From Scleropages formosus (lineage: Eukaryota > Chordata > Actinopteri > Osteoglossiformes > Osteoglossidae): a stretch of DNA of 64,000 bases. The notes below the pieces were generated by a model. The model was not told the DNA's origin. It ran no database searches and saw nothing but the letters and a program-made list of their open reading frames with translations. Shown in pieces: positions 26,311 through 38,462 of the stretch (positions are counted from its first letter, which is position 1; each line of letters opens with the position of its first letter). The stretch is from positions 20,963,832-21,027,831 of the forward strand of contig NC_041818.1 of the NCBI RefSeq assembly GCF_900964775.1. Direction: 5' to 3'. The translations under genes and the position numbers were made by a program.

Positions 26311-26488
26311 AATAAAAAACAACCACAGATGACTGTCCTTTACTCGAAGCAGATAATGGGGAAATGTCCCCGTGTGCAGGGGTCTTCCTTCTGCATGAAG
26401 ACATCATTTGGTTATGGGGGGGGGGGGGGCAGGCAAATGAGAGAGGAATAAATGGAAAACAGTTTGCAATGCTGGTATTCAAAATAAA
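26311..26488 (+). promoter_or_regulatory. brd8: brd8 polyadenylation signals
   Basis: AATAAA at 26311-26316 and again at 26483-26488, about 345 and 515 bases after the stop codon. Either could end the transcript; the second is close to the converging dnajc18 end. Confidence 0.5.
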
Positions 26489-26790
26489 GGATAAGGGGGG
26501 CAGTTTCCCTCAGAAACCATGAATCTGCCCCTCTTTCAGTCCCCCAGCACTCCAACACATTAACGCTTCAAATCAGTGGCTGGATGAAAGAGGTGGAATA
26601 GTCCTAAAATTGTCTGACTAGATGGGGAAAAGGCTTTTCACCAAGCAATAACTGAAACAAATGACAGGCCGTCTGGTATCTTTCCACTGCAGCCCAGAAA
26701 GAGAGAGCTGGACAGGATGAAAGAGCAGAGTGGGTCCCCTCTTATTTCAATTCTGCACAAATACAAACACTACAAAAGTATACTGTAAGT

Positions 26791-26796
26791 TTTATT
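26791..26796 (-). promoter_or_regulatory. dnajc18: dnajc18 polyadenylation signal
   Basis: AATAAA on the minus strand, about 1.2 kb after the dnajc18 stop. No coding sequence lies between, so 26.8-27.97 kb is probably its 3' UTR. The brd8 and dnajc18 ends then lie about 300 bp apart, tail to tail. Confidence 0.5.
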
Positions 26797-27972
26797 AAAC
26801 TAACAAAGATATTAGTGCCATTAGGGAGTACAATTTTTAATCATATTCAATTCAAATGTGGTAGGCTTCTGTATGAGACTGATGAGAAGCTAGAAAGGAA
26901 AACATCTTGGAAATAAAATTACAAACACAAAACAGGTAAAGGATGTTGGAGATATGCTGCAGAATGTGCCAATTTTCTCTCACAGTAATTGTAATTCCAA
27001 ACAAAGTACCCATGTAGCTGCTAGTGACCTCTGATGCAGAAACTTGGCATGTGATAAAACCCTGTGGTAGGAGGTGACTGGATGGGCTGCACCCCCACCC
27101 AACATGCAAAAATTGAGTTTGTCCATCTGTAGGACTAATAAAGGGGGAGCAGCAAGAAATGCCGTATACTGCATTGGCTCAGTGTGTCAGTCTGTCCTTC
27201 AAAAAAGTATAAAAGTGCACAATTTGATGTCAACCATCAGAGTTCTGTTAAACTAAAAATATGGAACCTCCAATGAGCTGAAAAGACCTTCAGTGATAAC
27301 TATCATGTGGCTTGCAGACAGAATGGCTCTGAGTCAGATTTCAAGAGAAACACAATTTCACTATGAGTTGTGCTGCACTCCTGAAATGACAGTTTCAGGA
27401 GAACAGACAAATACAGATACACTATATAAATACATTACACATCAGTAACAAGGATGTGTATATATGTGTGTATCTGTGTTAAGTACCTGTGTTGGATGTC
27501 TGTCAGGGCATTGGCTCTCTGCCTTGACACACAGCTGCCAGATCTTACGGTTCATCTGCTAATTTAACATCTTCTAATGAACCTTACAGCCTCTGCCAAA
27601 ATTTGCATTTGGATAATGGTTCTCCTGCAGGAATTGTAACACAGCACAGCAGCCAAAAACGGCACCTGACCACAACATGTACAAAACAAACTGTGACCCC
27701 TGTCCTTAATGTAAGGAAGTTTAAAGAGGCTTTTCCATGTTTTGTGGTCTTCAGCCCAAAAGGGTGACATTCTTCACACCAAAATCAGCAGCTCTGAGGA
27801 CTGAAAGCTCGTGCTCACCTATGCAAGTGAACACAAATAAATAAAAATGTAAACGTAAAAACTTCACTAGGGCACTGGCTGCAGGCCATCTAGAAGACTT
27901 ACAAAGTGCAAAAACAAGGACCGGATTAAATTATTATAAAATCCCAGGAGGTCATGTCAGAATCCCACCAGC

Positions 27973-30900
27973 TCACTCGCCCCTCTGTCGGCCCACCAGG
28001 CGGTGCAGCTTGTCGCAGCTGTCCAGCTTCATGGATTCCGCCTTCTGCTTGAGCCGCTCGTCGCGATACAGCTGACCCAGGTTGGCAAGGTCTGACTCTG
28101 AGTGAGGAAAGACAGACATCCGTCAATCTGTTATCAGTAACTGCTGGTCCAGTGGTCCAGGGCATATCCTGGAAACAGGGTGTGAGGCAGGGTACACCCT
28201 GGAGGAGATACCTGTCCATCACAGGGCAATTGTGCGCACGCATGTGCGTGTACGGGCACGCACGCGGGGCAATTAAAAGGCACCAGTTTACCTAAAACAC
28301 ATCTTAGGAATGTGGGAGGAAACCAGAGCACCTGGAGGAAACCCAGGTGAATACCACGAGAACATGCAAACTCCAGACAGACTGAGCCAGGTTCAAACAC
28401 ACAACCGAACCCACAGAACAGGAGCTGTGAGGCACCAACACTGTCCCGCTGCACCACTGTGCCATCCTACTCAAATCTGCCCAATGCAAAACTACAAGTG
28501 CTAGTTCAACTTAGAGAAAGGAAGACAAGTTCATGCGATAGCCACATAACCACCCCTCTGAGAAACTGGAGATCACTGACCAGTTTATCAGTGTCCAGCC
28601 TGAGACAATGCGGTCACCGTCAGCCTCTAAAATTCCTGAGTTGGGAACCTGTTGGCAAAGCTGCTCTGGAGTTGTACACTGTGGTCCAGAAAGCAATAAA
28701 AATACATAAAGAAGACATACTCTGCTGTTTCTCCTTCCAGCAGCTGCTCTGCAGGAGCTCGATATACTCCTTCTCGATGGACTTTTCCAGCTCCCACAAT
28801 AAGGCCCCATCGTACTCCTTCTGGAAGCCTTTGCTCACGTAGTAGGGCACGCCAAGGTTCTGCGTCTCCCTGGAAACCACGAGGCCCATGGTCCTGCAGG
28901 GGGTCGCAGGTAGGCACAGTTCACACACACAGACTGCACATCAGAGCACAGCAGACGGTCAAAGGCACAGCCTGAAGATGGAACAGGGGAATCCTTGATG
29001 CCATATTGGTCACAGAAGGTATCAGCCTTGGGACAAAATCTACAACAGCATCTGCATTCGAGTCGCACTAAGTGTTTCCGTGACTGACCAGAACCAATCG
29101 AAAAGCAGCGAATCAGCACACGCAAGAGCCTCTGGAATTGCCTCCAAGTTCTCCCTTTTTCTGCCTACACACCAAGGATCTAGGGATGCCTCTGAACTGC
29201 AGCCATGTGAACGCTTTTGGCTTGTCATTTAGATTTGCAGAGCAAGCGTTTTATCTGTCGGGAGATGAGTTCGCTGGTGAGAGTCGGAGTGCTGAGGTCA
29301 ACAAGAAAGAGAGAACTTCTGACACCTCCTCACACATTCCTTTCCCAGCTGGAGGCACTGACAGCAGGAAATGTGTCCACAAAGCTGTGCTGTGTTCTGC
29401 CTCGTGATTTTTACAGAGCTGCTGGTTCAGCGTAGACCTCCGTGGAGGATGCTTGCTGGAGTGCGCCCTGCCCCCGGCCCCCACTTACGGTTTGTAGAAG
29501 AGGCTGTATGGAGGGTTGGTGTGCATCAGCTGGGTTACCACAGAGATCAGGATGAGCCCAAGTACAGGTAGGAGTGGCAGCAAGGCAGTGTAAGAGTTCT
29601 GTGAGGAAATCAAGAGTGCCACCTTGAGTCTCCATTGCATAAAATAATACGTACAAAAATGAGCTCTGCGGTCCTCAAAGTGAATTCAGGAAACCTTGCT
29701 TGCAGGTGTACTTGTGCACAAGAGCTTCTTTACCTGAGTGTGATTGTCATTCTGTACCCCCTCCTCTTCCTCCCGTCGCTGGTTCATGTGACGTGGGCGT
29801 GGCTGGTAGTAGTGTGCATAAGTAGCACCGCTGTTGGTGTACACGTGGATGTTGCCTAGGGCGAAACTGCACATCAACTTCACAGAACTGAAACTCAGTG
29901 AGGGGAAAAAAGCTAACTTCCCCATCACATACTCACTCGTTGGAAAACGGCCCCCGAAGAAGATATTGAAGAGCTCCTCAGGGGATATATCTGACTGAAA
30001 ATCCTGGTAGTAGCTCCGGCGGTGGCGAGGCCGCGTCCCCGGGTGCGATGAGGACTCGGCCATCGACTCTTCCCCGTACAGATCGTACTGCTGTCGCTTC
30101 TCTGGATTGCTCAGCACAGCATAAGCATTACCGATGGCTATGGGAAAGGGGGCGAAAGAAAGGGAAAATATTCCAGCCACATAACCTTGTCTTCTGTACA
30201 AAAAGGAAAGCTTTCATGAAGGAAGACATCTTCATACGATACTCCACTTTTCCTCCAGTGATCAGCTGGATACCTTTGAAGGCCTCTGTTGCTCCAGGGG
30301 CAAAGTTCTTGTCAGGGTGGAATCGGAGAGCCAACTTCCTGTACGCCTTCTTTAGGTCCTCCTCGTCAGCATTTTTGGACACACCGAGGATCTCGTAGAA
30401 GTCCTTGCACCGCTTTATTCTGTGGACAGGCAGGAGAGACTTCATTAACAAAGTTCTTCAATTTTGTCTCTTCAGTCTGCCACTGTGTTGTAAACTGTGA
30501 GGAAACTCCTCTATGCTTCATTGCACTGTTCTTAGCAGGGATACCAGGTTAACTGTATACCTTCTCAAACTGCTCCATATGCAAAAATACAACAAAGTTA
30601 TGTTTCAACCATTTATTTAAAGCTGCACATTCTCATACATAGTTCAAAATCAATGCTAGTTTGCTGCACTGGCCAGATTCCTGACATTAGAGACTTTTTC
30701 TTTCCTTGGAGGGGGTCCTGCTCTCTGGTGGGTCTGAGGTTCGAGTCCTGCTTGGGGTGCCTTGCGACAGACTGGCGTCCCGTCCTGGGTGTGTCCCCTC
30801 CCCTTCCAGCTTTTTGCCTTGTGCTGCAGGGTTAGGCTCTGGTTCACTGTGACCCCGCTCGTGACAAGCGGTTTCAGACAGCATGTGTGCTTCTTTGTAG

Positions 30901-32592
30901 GGCACAGTTACACTACTAGCACAGTGCAGGCATCGTGCACTGTCATGCTGTTCTCAGGGAGATGGGCTATATTTTGCTATTTTAATTAAATTCCCATTTT
31001 TATGGTTGTGAATTTTACAGAAGCAACTGAGAGCATGTGCCCTGCTCTGAAGGACAACAGCAGGCATTCTCTAGGCCCTTGAACAGAAAACCTTTAGGAT
31101 ACAAGTCCCATTTCCTCAACCTACTTGCTACATGCTGCCCTATATTCACCTGAGATACAGAAAAAAAAAAAAAAGGTTTGTGGATGTATTTAAAATATTT
31201 ATAGAAAGCTGTCCAAGCCCCACCCTAAAACATGCGGTATGATTTTAAAAGCATAGTATGTCCTCTACATGGTGCATTGGGACTCAGTGTTGCAGGTTAA
31301 GGATATAACAACCTACACTGGATCTGACATGAAACCATTTCACTGCCTCCAGACCAGCAGTGTGACGTGACACTTTGTGTGATGGGCCACTGTACCTGAG
31401 CACACCCTGCAGCTGCTCCTCTGTGTACACTTTCCCATCTGCACCGCCACGGGCACTGCCCTGCTGCTCCTCGTTGGGGTCTTGATCCTGCCACTCATGG
31501 TCACGGCTCCACCTCTCACCAGCTGCACTCCCATTCCTCACAATGGCATTGATCAGAGCTGAACGACACAGATGCAGGCAGGTCAAAATACTTGATCGCT
31601 TACAAAAGCAAGATGACGCAGCAGCAGCATCCTTCCCTAGGGCTGTGACACACTGTGACCCACTTCCTAATAACAAAACCTGCTTCCTTAGTAAAACCAA
31701 AGTCAAAGAAACGTTACTGCGGCTCACGGTTTTCCAGTCTAACAGGAAACATGAAGTAGTGCACACAGTGGGTTTGTCTTCCTAGAAAATTCCACTTCAC
31801 AGTCAGAAGCTGCTTCATGCCTACCTTAAAGCTACATTCAGGATAGAATGTTAGTGTACCATTTCACAATGGGGAGCACTGGTGCTCATGGGCTCGGGGT
31901 CTGAATCCAACTCTGACTACGTGAACTTGCATGTACACCATGTTTGCGTGTGCTTTCTCCAGGTGCTCCAGTTCCCTCTCACAGTTCAAAGACACATTTC
32001 AGGTGAACCCATAAGTAACTTGCTCTCACTGTGTGCCTGAGCGAGTGAATGAGTGCGTGATCACCCTGCAGTCAAGCATGGGTTCTGGACCATCACAACC
32101 GTGGTGAGTGAAAATGAATGGATGAATGGAGCTTTTGAGACCCTGCAGTGCTTTTGGTCCAAAGAAAGACGCAGTCAGCCTTGCGAGAAGAGCATGATGA
32201 GGAAAGGTGATGCATTGCCAACTTCACAGAAAAGGGAAGTGGTAATTCCCCAATTTACACGTTACAGTCAACTCCCGTCACGTGGAGCTCAGCGTCTCCA
32301 CCTTCCTCAAAGATCGACTTCACCGATCAGTGACGTCACTCAAAGGCTGAATCAGAGTGACGTCAGCAATGGGTGACCGAGCTCTGCTACTGACAATGAA
32401 TAAAGGAGTCTCCCGCTCTGGGATACAAATCATGAAACGCAGAGCACCGGTTTGCAGCGCGTTACCTGCAGCTCGGCTGCTGGGGTACAGTTTCTGGGCT
32501 TCGTGCAGCAAGCGGAGCGCCCTGTTCCTGCGTCCGGAGCGCAGACACACTTCGGCTTGTTCCACGAGCCTGTCCGCGTGCTCCCTCTGCAT
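27973..32592 (-). CDS. dnajc18: DnaJ heat shock protein family member C18, 8 exons, 388 aa
   Basis: Membrane-anchored J-domain co-chaperone of the DNAJB12/B14/C18 group, expected in the ER membrane with the J domain facing the cytosol to recruit Hsp70. Exons: 32592-32466, 31558-31396, 30419-30274, 30137-29937, 29855-29734, 29598-29489, 28893-28721, 28097-27973; total 1167 bases. The J domain (about 102-167) starts [16 protein letters not shown] and has the HPD motif in RFHPDKN. A Gly/Arg/Asp-rich linker with [16 protein letters not shown] follows. One membrane helix (about 258-278, [20 protein letters not shown]) and the C-terminal DUF1977-type domain complete it ([23 protein letters not shown]). 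The start is the first ATG after an in-frame stop; an upstream in-frame TTG is not a start. The N-terminus keeps the DNAJB12-like helical segment that I recall as absent from human DNAJC18 (358 aa). Confidence 0.93.
28265..28470 (-). mobile_element. Family C repeat, worn
   Basis: On the minus strand: head GGATGGCACAGTGGTGCAGC, then TCTGGTTTCCTCCCACATTC. The 3' tail is eroded. It lies in the last dnajc18 intron. Confidence 0.55.
30706..30890 (+). mobile_element. SINE family A, head shortened
   Basis: Starts inside the tRNA-like head (GGGGGTCCTGCTCTCTGGTG), keeps GAGGTTCGAGTCCTGCTTGG, and ends TGACAAGCGGTTTCAGACAG. Confidence 0.7.
31865..32115 (+). mobile_element. Degenerate family C-like repeat
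   Basis: GGGGAGCACTGGTGCTCATG head and CCAGTTCCCTCTCACAGTTC module, then a short tail ending GAATGGATGAATGG. Old and incomplete. Confidence 0.4.
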
Positions 32593-32639
32593 GATCTTCA
32601 CTTCAGGCTGCGCGCCTGCCGAGTCCAAGGCTTCCAGTT

Positions 32640-34263
32640 CCAGTCAGCGCTACACGGCTCATAACTGCAACACTCCCCAGTGCGACACAAGTCAAGTGGG
32701 ACTCGCTCTGCTGTTTTACCTTCAAACGGACAGAGTGAGACCTCAACTGCGAAGGAAGCGTTTTATTTCAGCTGACTAGTATAAAAAATGTCGCAAATCA
32801 AAATTCAATTGAATTGCCACAGCTCACTGTGTGTGTGACTAGCCTAGCTACTTAGCTAGTCCGCTTTCCGCGTCCGTCTACAACGGCATGACAACGCGCT
32901 TTCTGGTTGGAAAATACATTATATAAATTTTGCAAACTGCCTGTCTAGGTTAAGATGAAGAAAGACCCGTTAGCTAAGAGAAGCCACAAAAGTCTCCAAT
33001 TGCCCAATTCCCATATCGCTAACCGGAAAGGGAGAAAGTGTAACAGGAAATGTGCATTTGATTGACAGGGATTTGGTCCAATGGGGAAGGACGTTGTCAT
33101 ATCCCTACATGGCCAGAGCAAGCGCAGTTCTGTCAAAACTTGGCGTCACTGCGTCACCTCATTTTAGGTATTGAATTAATCCTTCCTTTGTGCACGATGG
33201 ACTATTAATCATTCACCATTATTTTGCACATAAAAAAGGGCGAAAATATATGTTAGCAGTATATGCACCTTTTTAAGATACCAATTTACTGTGTCACCCT
33301 ATGATGAGTCCTGTTCACAGTATGCCCTTCCTCTGGGATAGGCTTCAGACCACCATGACCCTGCATTAGACAAGTGACTATTAATAAACAAATGGGCGGG
33401 TAGATATTACTATGTCTATGCATCTGTTTTGAAACAAATTAATGCATTCAGTAAGTAGGTTTTTACTAAGTTACAGGCTAGTGGAAGCTGATAGTCAAGA
33501 ATTCTTTACCAAATGTGAAAAAAGATAAGCCAAAAACACAGGACAATGTGTGGTTTAAGAGTACAATTTTAATTGCGTTTCCCCCCACTATTCATAATAC
33601 TGAGAAAATGACCACTTTTAATGTCCCACCTCTATCACAGAAGTGATATGTCCTTAGTTTCATAAATATTAAATTATACAAAGTGCACTGCCTTTATATT
33701 CACATATTTTTCTTTTTACACACAGCTGGGCACTGTAGCTTGCTTAGCCACAAATACTGCCCTGAGCCAAAATGATTCATACTCAGAGCAAACACATGCA
33801 ACACACACATACAGCAGCTCTTCACAGGTGGTGTGTTTTCCAGTGGCTACCAGGACAACAGTTTTGAGTGAGTAGGACTCATGTGAGCCAGGGTGTGTTC
33901 CCAGCATACAAATAAAAACTTCAAAAACAAATCCATATAAGAGTAACTGGCATGCAAGGACAAGTTAAAAAAAAAGACAACTTTTTCCTAAGCACTTGCA
34001 GAAATACTGATCCAGTGTTCATTCCCCCCCATCAAATGACATGTACTAAAACCCCTTTCCCCAACCAAACCACTCTTTCACTTCACAGCTTCATAGTTTT
34101 AGACTTAACTAAAAGTTGCCTCCAATAGATCGACGTAACAGTAGTTTTGTCAGCGGAACGTGTGGCCATTCTTCCCCGTCTCCCTGAGAACGTCATGAAA
34201 ATGCACCGTGCCTGCACCTGTGCTAGTAGTGTACCTGTGCCACACAGCCGGACATGTGCAGTT
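32640..34263. other. Gap between dnajc18 and the DDIT4-like gene
   Basis: 32.6-33.1 kb should hold the dnajc18 5' UTR and promoter (a CCAAT at about 33079). 33.55-34.26 kb is probably the 3' UTR of the DDIT4-like gene. A minus-strand ATTAAA occurs at about 33564; no canonical AATAAA was found. No other gene is seen. Confidence 0.4.
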
Positions 34264-35445
34264 CTAAATAAATTCGCAGATGACGGGACTAGCGGATGAG
34301 TAGAGCTTCCTTTTGACCAGTTTGTAGCTGGGGCAGAGCCTCAGCACCTTGTCCGTGACAAACAGCTGCTTCAGAGCGGGCCAGCCGTCCGAGTCGGCCT
34401 TGAGCACGACGGAGAGCTCGAACGTGGGTGTGACACTGCGGTCGGGCGTGACCGTGCCCAGCGGCTGCAGTGTCCCTTTACTCTCCAAGAACACCTGGAT
34501 TAGCGCCCCCCGAAGGCCGCAGGGCTCATCGGCGGAGGACCGCAGGATGTCGTGGGCGATGCGGCCCGTGAGCTGCCGGGGCAGGTGCAGTTCGCGGCAG
34601 TGGAGACGGGAAGTCTTGGCATCAGAGAGGCACAGCTCAATCCGCTTAGCCAGCTCCACCTGAAGGATCTCCTCAGAGTCCTCAAAGTCCTCCATGGGGC
34701 CCAGGTTCTCCCTATCTGTCAAAAGACAAAGTTGTTTTTTTTTTTTTCCTCCCCCCCCTTCATTTCACTTTTTACATTTTCGCTGCTTGGACTTTTTCTA
34801 AAATACACTAAAAGCAGTCACTATTTTAACAAAGATCACCATAAATAAAATCTAAAGTAAACAGACAAACAAACATGCTGCTATCAAATACTTAACACTG
34901 AAACACTGATCTACACAGAAGAGAAATTCATTTGAACATGGCACTGATCAGGTGATGATGGCCCCACAGGAGTTCACTTTCACTTCTGAGACAAAAGACC
35001 CTATTATTGTTTGACAGTTACCAAATATGAGCACTACAGAAAACAAGACCTAGAGAGCAGGAACCTAATAAACAAATTTCTGTCTTGATAAAAAGTAAAA
35101 TTAACACTGAGCAACACATTTAAGAAAAAAAGTTTAAGGTGCCATCAGAGTAATTTAAATTAAAAAAATTAGGAATTAAAGTTGCTGATTTTAAAATATT
35201 TGTAACCTTGCAATTTACACCTCATAGTGATAATAATAACAACAACATGCTAATCTAAGAGGAAACTCACCTGACAACTTCTCTGCTGCCCTATACTTGT
35301 ATCCGACTTCCAAACGTGGGTCCTCAACTCCGTTTTTAACATTTGATGTAAACTGATGGATGAGCTTCCTGAGCAGCTCAGCTACACCGTCCTCCGACAG
35401 CGCCGTCATACCGTTCCCGAAGACGAGAGCCTGTGTGTACACCAT
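34264..35445 (-). CDS. DDIT4/REDD-family protein (RTP801 C-terminal domain), 2 exons, 208 aa
   Basis: Related to DDIT4 (REDD1) and DDIT4L (REDD2), stress-induced inhibitors of mTORC1 signalling that act through TSC1/2. Exons: 35445-35271 and 34715-34264, 627 bases in frame. The C-terminal domain is clear: [13 protein letters not shown], the hallmark [23 protein letters not shown], and [13 protein letters not shown] near the end. The first about 75 residues ([20 protein letters not shown]) match neither DDIT4 nor DDIT4L as I remember them, so it may be a third paralogue. Length is close to DDIT4L (193) and DDIT4 (232). An upstream in-frame ATG at 35556 is rejected because it lies upstream of the TATA-like box. 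Role in mTOR control is inferred from family only. Confidence 0.85.
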
Positions 35446-35532
35446 CGTGTCCCCCGACAAGCTGCTGTGTTCTTCATCGGTGACTGACACTCGATCCGCT
35501 GCGCTCTGACAGGACTTCGCTCCTTCGCTCCA

Positions 35533-35558
35533 TTTAAATAGCGGCCGCTGTTGCATCA
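35533..35558 (-). promoter_or_regulatory. TATA-like box and CARE/ATF4-type element
   Basis: On the gene strand, TGATGCAAC (35558-35550) matches the C/EBP-ATF response element TGATGNAAN. It is followed by CTATTTAAA (35541-35533), a TATA-like box about 90 bp upstream of the chosen start codon. ATF4 drives DDIT4 in mammals, so this arrangement fits a stress-responsive promoter. Binding is inferred. Confidence 0.6.
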
Positions 35559-35655
35559 GATGACAGCGCAGCGCTGCCTTTGCGCATGTGCAAACCGAGG
35601 GAGGCGGCTGCCGCTACCTTGGCAACGAGCAGGAAGCAGGAAGTCTCCTCTCGGT

Positions 35656-35753
35656 GAGTTTAAATAGTGGGCGTTTGTTGCATCAGCTGACGGCGCGTCT
35701 CTCCGTTTGCGCATGTGCGGTGCACTGGCGGCTTCTCCTGTTACCATGGCAGA
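35656..35753 (-). repeat. Second copy of the DDIT4-like promoter module
   Basis: Matches the segment at about 35530-35626, displaced by 126-128 bp. The TATA-like TTTAAATAG (35659), GTTGCATCA (35678), TTTGCGCATGTGC (35706; NRF1-like) and an X-box-like GTTACCATGGCAGA (35740) recur in the same order. Copy 1 has GCTACCTTGGCAAC (35613-35626) at the matching place. It is a local tandem duplication with divergence between copies. Confidence 0.7.
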
Positions 35754-36254
35754 CGGGTGTTGAGCAATAGCGGTGTGCGGTTTAATCAGACGTGCTGTAC
35801 GTGTGTCGCCGGCCAGCGTAACGACGGTGACTATTGCATCTTCAATTTGCGCTTTCGCTCTAATTAGATATTTCTGGAACGTCTAAAGTTGCTCATTGAA
35901 TGAAATAAGGCTCCACAACCTATACTTTTCAATATAAACATACATGTGGAAATAATATACTCTACTAAAGTGTCAGTTTATGTTTTGTTATAGGTTACCT
36001 AGACTTGGAAAGACATAATATAATGGTGTATAATCCTGAGCCCCTATGTTTTTTTTTTTTTTTTTAAACTTTTGCTTTCAACTGGGACGTTTGCTTTTGG
36101 CATCACTTTTAAAATATTGCATTTAAGTTCCCCCCCATTGGTAGGTCAACACATGCTCTGTCAATTCGGATCATTATTGTTAATATCCCACCATTCCTGT
36201 GCAGTTTGTACCATACCATTTATAGCTGTGGAAGTCAACAGTGTTCATAATTAT

Positions 36255-36447
36255 TTTACTTCTTAGCTGATTTTTTTTCAAAGCAATACACAGTATTGGA
36301 CCCATTTACACAGCTGGGCATTTTTATTGATGCGTTTCAAGGCAGGTGTCTTCCTAAGGGTACTGCAGCAATCAATATGAATGGGGCTTGAGCCTAGAAG
36401 CTTTAAGGCACAAATCCAAATCCTTAACCGCTATACTACCTGCTGCT
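36255..36447 (-). mobile_element. Old family B SINE
   Basis: Minus-strand order is kept: GCAGGTAGTATAGCGGTTAA head, CCTTAGGAAGACACCTGCC body, CAGCTGTGTAAATGGG, and an eroded tail. Confidence 0.5.
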
Positions 36448-36889
36448 TTTAAGAACATAACCCCATTATTGTGGGTTTTCTCTATAATCCAATAATTTGT
36501 GACGGGTTGTGACAAAATGTATGTTACAGCCCATATTTACCCAGCAGTCTAGACAGTGTGAAACAATTTTAGTCACGAGAACATTTTTTTCGATTTAGCT
36601 GGCAGGAAGTGGACTTGTAAATGTCTACCTGCCCCCACCCTTTCTCTTTATAAGGACCTGTGTTATGTTAGAGAGAGGTGCTGGACACCTGCCAAGAGGA
36701 AGAAACTCTCCCTGAGTCACGTATTCGGGACTTTTCATATTAATTTACTTACTAGCAATTTGCAACGATCTCAGTATCTCCAGGAAGCTGTAATTAGCAA
36801 CATGTGATATGGAAGTATAAAATAATAGAGCTGAATTAATGGGCAAACTCCAAAGTACAGTGCCTAATCCTACAGTAGTATGCAGGTGT

Positions 36890-37272
36890 TGGTGACTTAC
36901 ACTGCTAGATACATTACTTACAATGGGTCATTCATCCATACATCAGAGGAACACACTCTCTTTGTCACTCACACACTGTGGGTGAACCTGAAGAGTATGT
37001 CTTTGGAGTGTGGGAGGAAACCAGAGCACCCAAAGACTTACACTGCTAAATACTCTACTTACAATGGGTCACTCATCCATACATCAGTGGAACACACTCT
37101 CTCTGTCATTCACACACTATGGGGGAACCTGAACAGCATGTCTTTGGACTATGGGAGGAAACCAGAGCACATCCACACAGACAGAACATCCAAACTCCAC
37201 ACAGACTGAGGGGGGAAATCGAACCCACATCCTCTCATACTCCCCGTTACTCGCTGTGCCACCATACCACCT
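36890..37272 (-). mobile_element. Family C repeat with internal duplication
   Basis: On the minus strand the head GGTGGTATGGTGGCACAGCG is followed by the CTCTGGTTTCCTCCCATAGT module. The roughly 140-bp middle section (CACTCATCCATACATCAGTG and TATGTCTTTGGA) occurs twice in tandem, at about 36895-37034 and 37035-37175. Confidence 0.6.
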
Positions 37273-38080
37273 TTTACCACCTCTACGCAGTTGATGAAGT
37301 CCCAGTGCACACTATCACTGTTTTCACTATGACAGAACAGATTTGTATAAAGTTTCATGAAATCATGTAATTTGTTTGAGCTCTTAATGAGAGTGAAAAA
37401 GTGTAACGTATTCCAGAACTGTGCTTCTTAGAGCATGAGATTAAAGTTTCTGGACCCTCGAAATGGGTGCAAGGGTTCCCGACTCCCGACCTGAATGCTG
37501 AGTTGAAAAGCAGGTTCCAAATTCATCGGGTCATCACTTTACCAGATCTGAACATTTTATTGCAACTCAAAGTTTTGCCTGAGAAACGTTAGACTTCCTG
37601 ACATCAGGCATGTGACTTTGAGACATGTGTGAGTGTCACAGCCTGTGTGTGTGAGAGCTCTGAATTTGTCTTTGTTGCGATTTCTATTCTTTTTTTGTTG
37701 TATATCTAATGAAAGAATACTTTCCAAGTCCTTGATGAACTCATCCTTGGTTTATAAATGCCTCAAAGTCTAAGAAAGTGCAAGGCATTTTAAATGTCTT
37801 TTTGCGTTAGTGTGAAATCTGCACCCTAATCTGAATGCAGAATGATGAGAAACTCTGAATGACAACAATATGCTATGTGAGAGAAGAGGAGCAGTATCTG
37901 CCCATGCACATTTTCACAGTGCGATCCCCCTGTGCGAGCGACCCTATTCTCCGGAGTGGCGTACAACTCAGAGAAAACAGAAATGCATTTCACAACGGAT
38001 GAAGAGACAGAGATGCAGACACATGACTTTCTGAATACAGAAAGTGACACCAATACCACTGTTTTTGACAGCATACATTA

Positions 38081-38260
38081 CATTTAGCTGACACTTTTCT
38101 CCAAAATAACTTACAATGCACCTAGAATCATTTACCCATTTGTACAGCTGGGTAATTTCAACTAGAGCAATTTAGGGTAAGTATGTTGGTCAAGGGTACT
38201 AGAACTGGGATTCAAACCTGCAACCTTTTGGGTCAAAGGCAGCTATACTAGCAGCTGTCT
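38081..38260 (-). mobile_element. SINE family B
   Basis: On the minus strand: AGCTGCTAGTATAGCTGCCT head, AGGTTTGAATCCCAG B-box region and TTTTGGAGAAAAGTGTCAGC tail. Confidence 0.7.
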
Positions 38261-38462
38261 GTTATATGAGTAACTGCATGTAGAATTGATTCTCTTAAAG
38301 CAGATAATCGAGTGAACGTTTACTGAGCAGGATGGAGATCAGGAGATGTTGGTCAGGAAGAGAAGTGTTCTGAGTCCCTCTTGAACAGAGAGGGAACTAG
38401 CAGTTGTGAGTGGGAGAGGGAGCTCATTAGGCCACATGAGAGACAGAACTGAGAATATTCCA

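Noticed and set aside
32593-32628. Longer dnajc18 start
   Set aside because: The codon at 32628 is TTG and an in-frame stop lies just upstream; the first ATG is at 32592.
35446-35556. Longer start for the DDIT4-like protein
   Set aside because: That ATG lies upstream of the TATA-like box, so it should not be in the main transcript.
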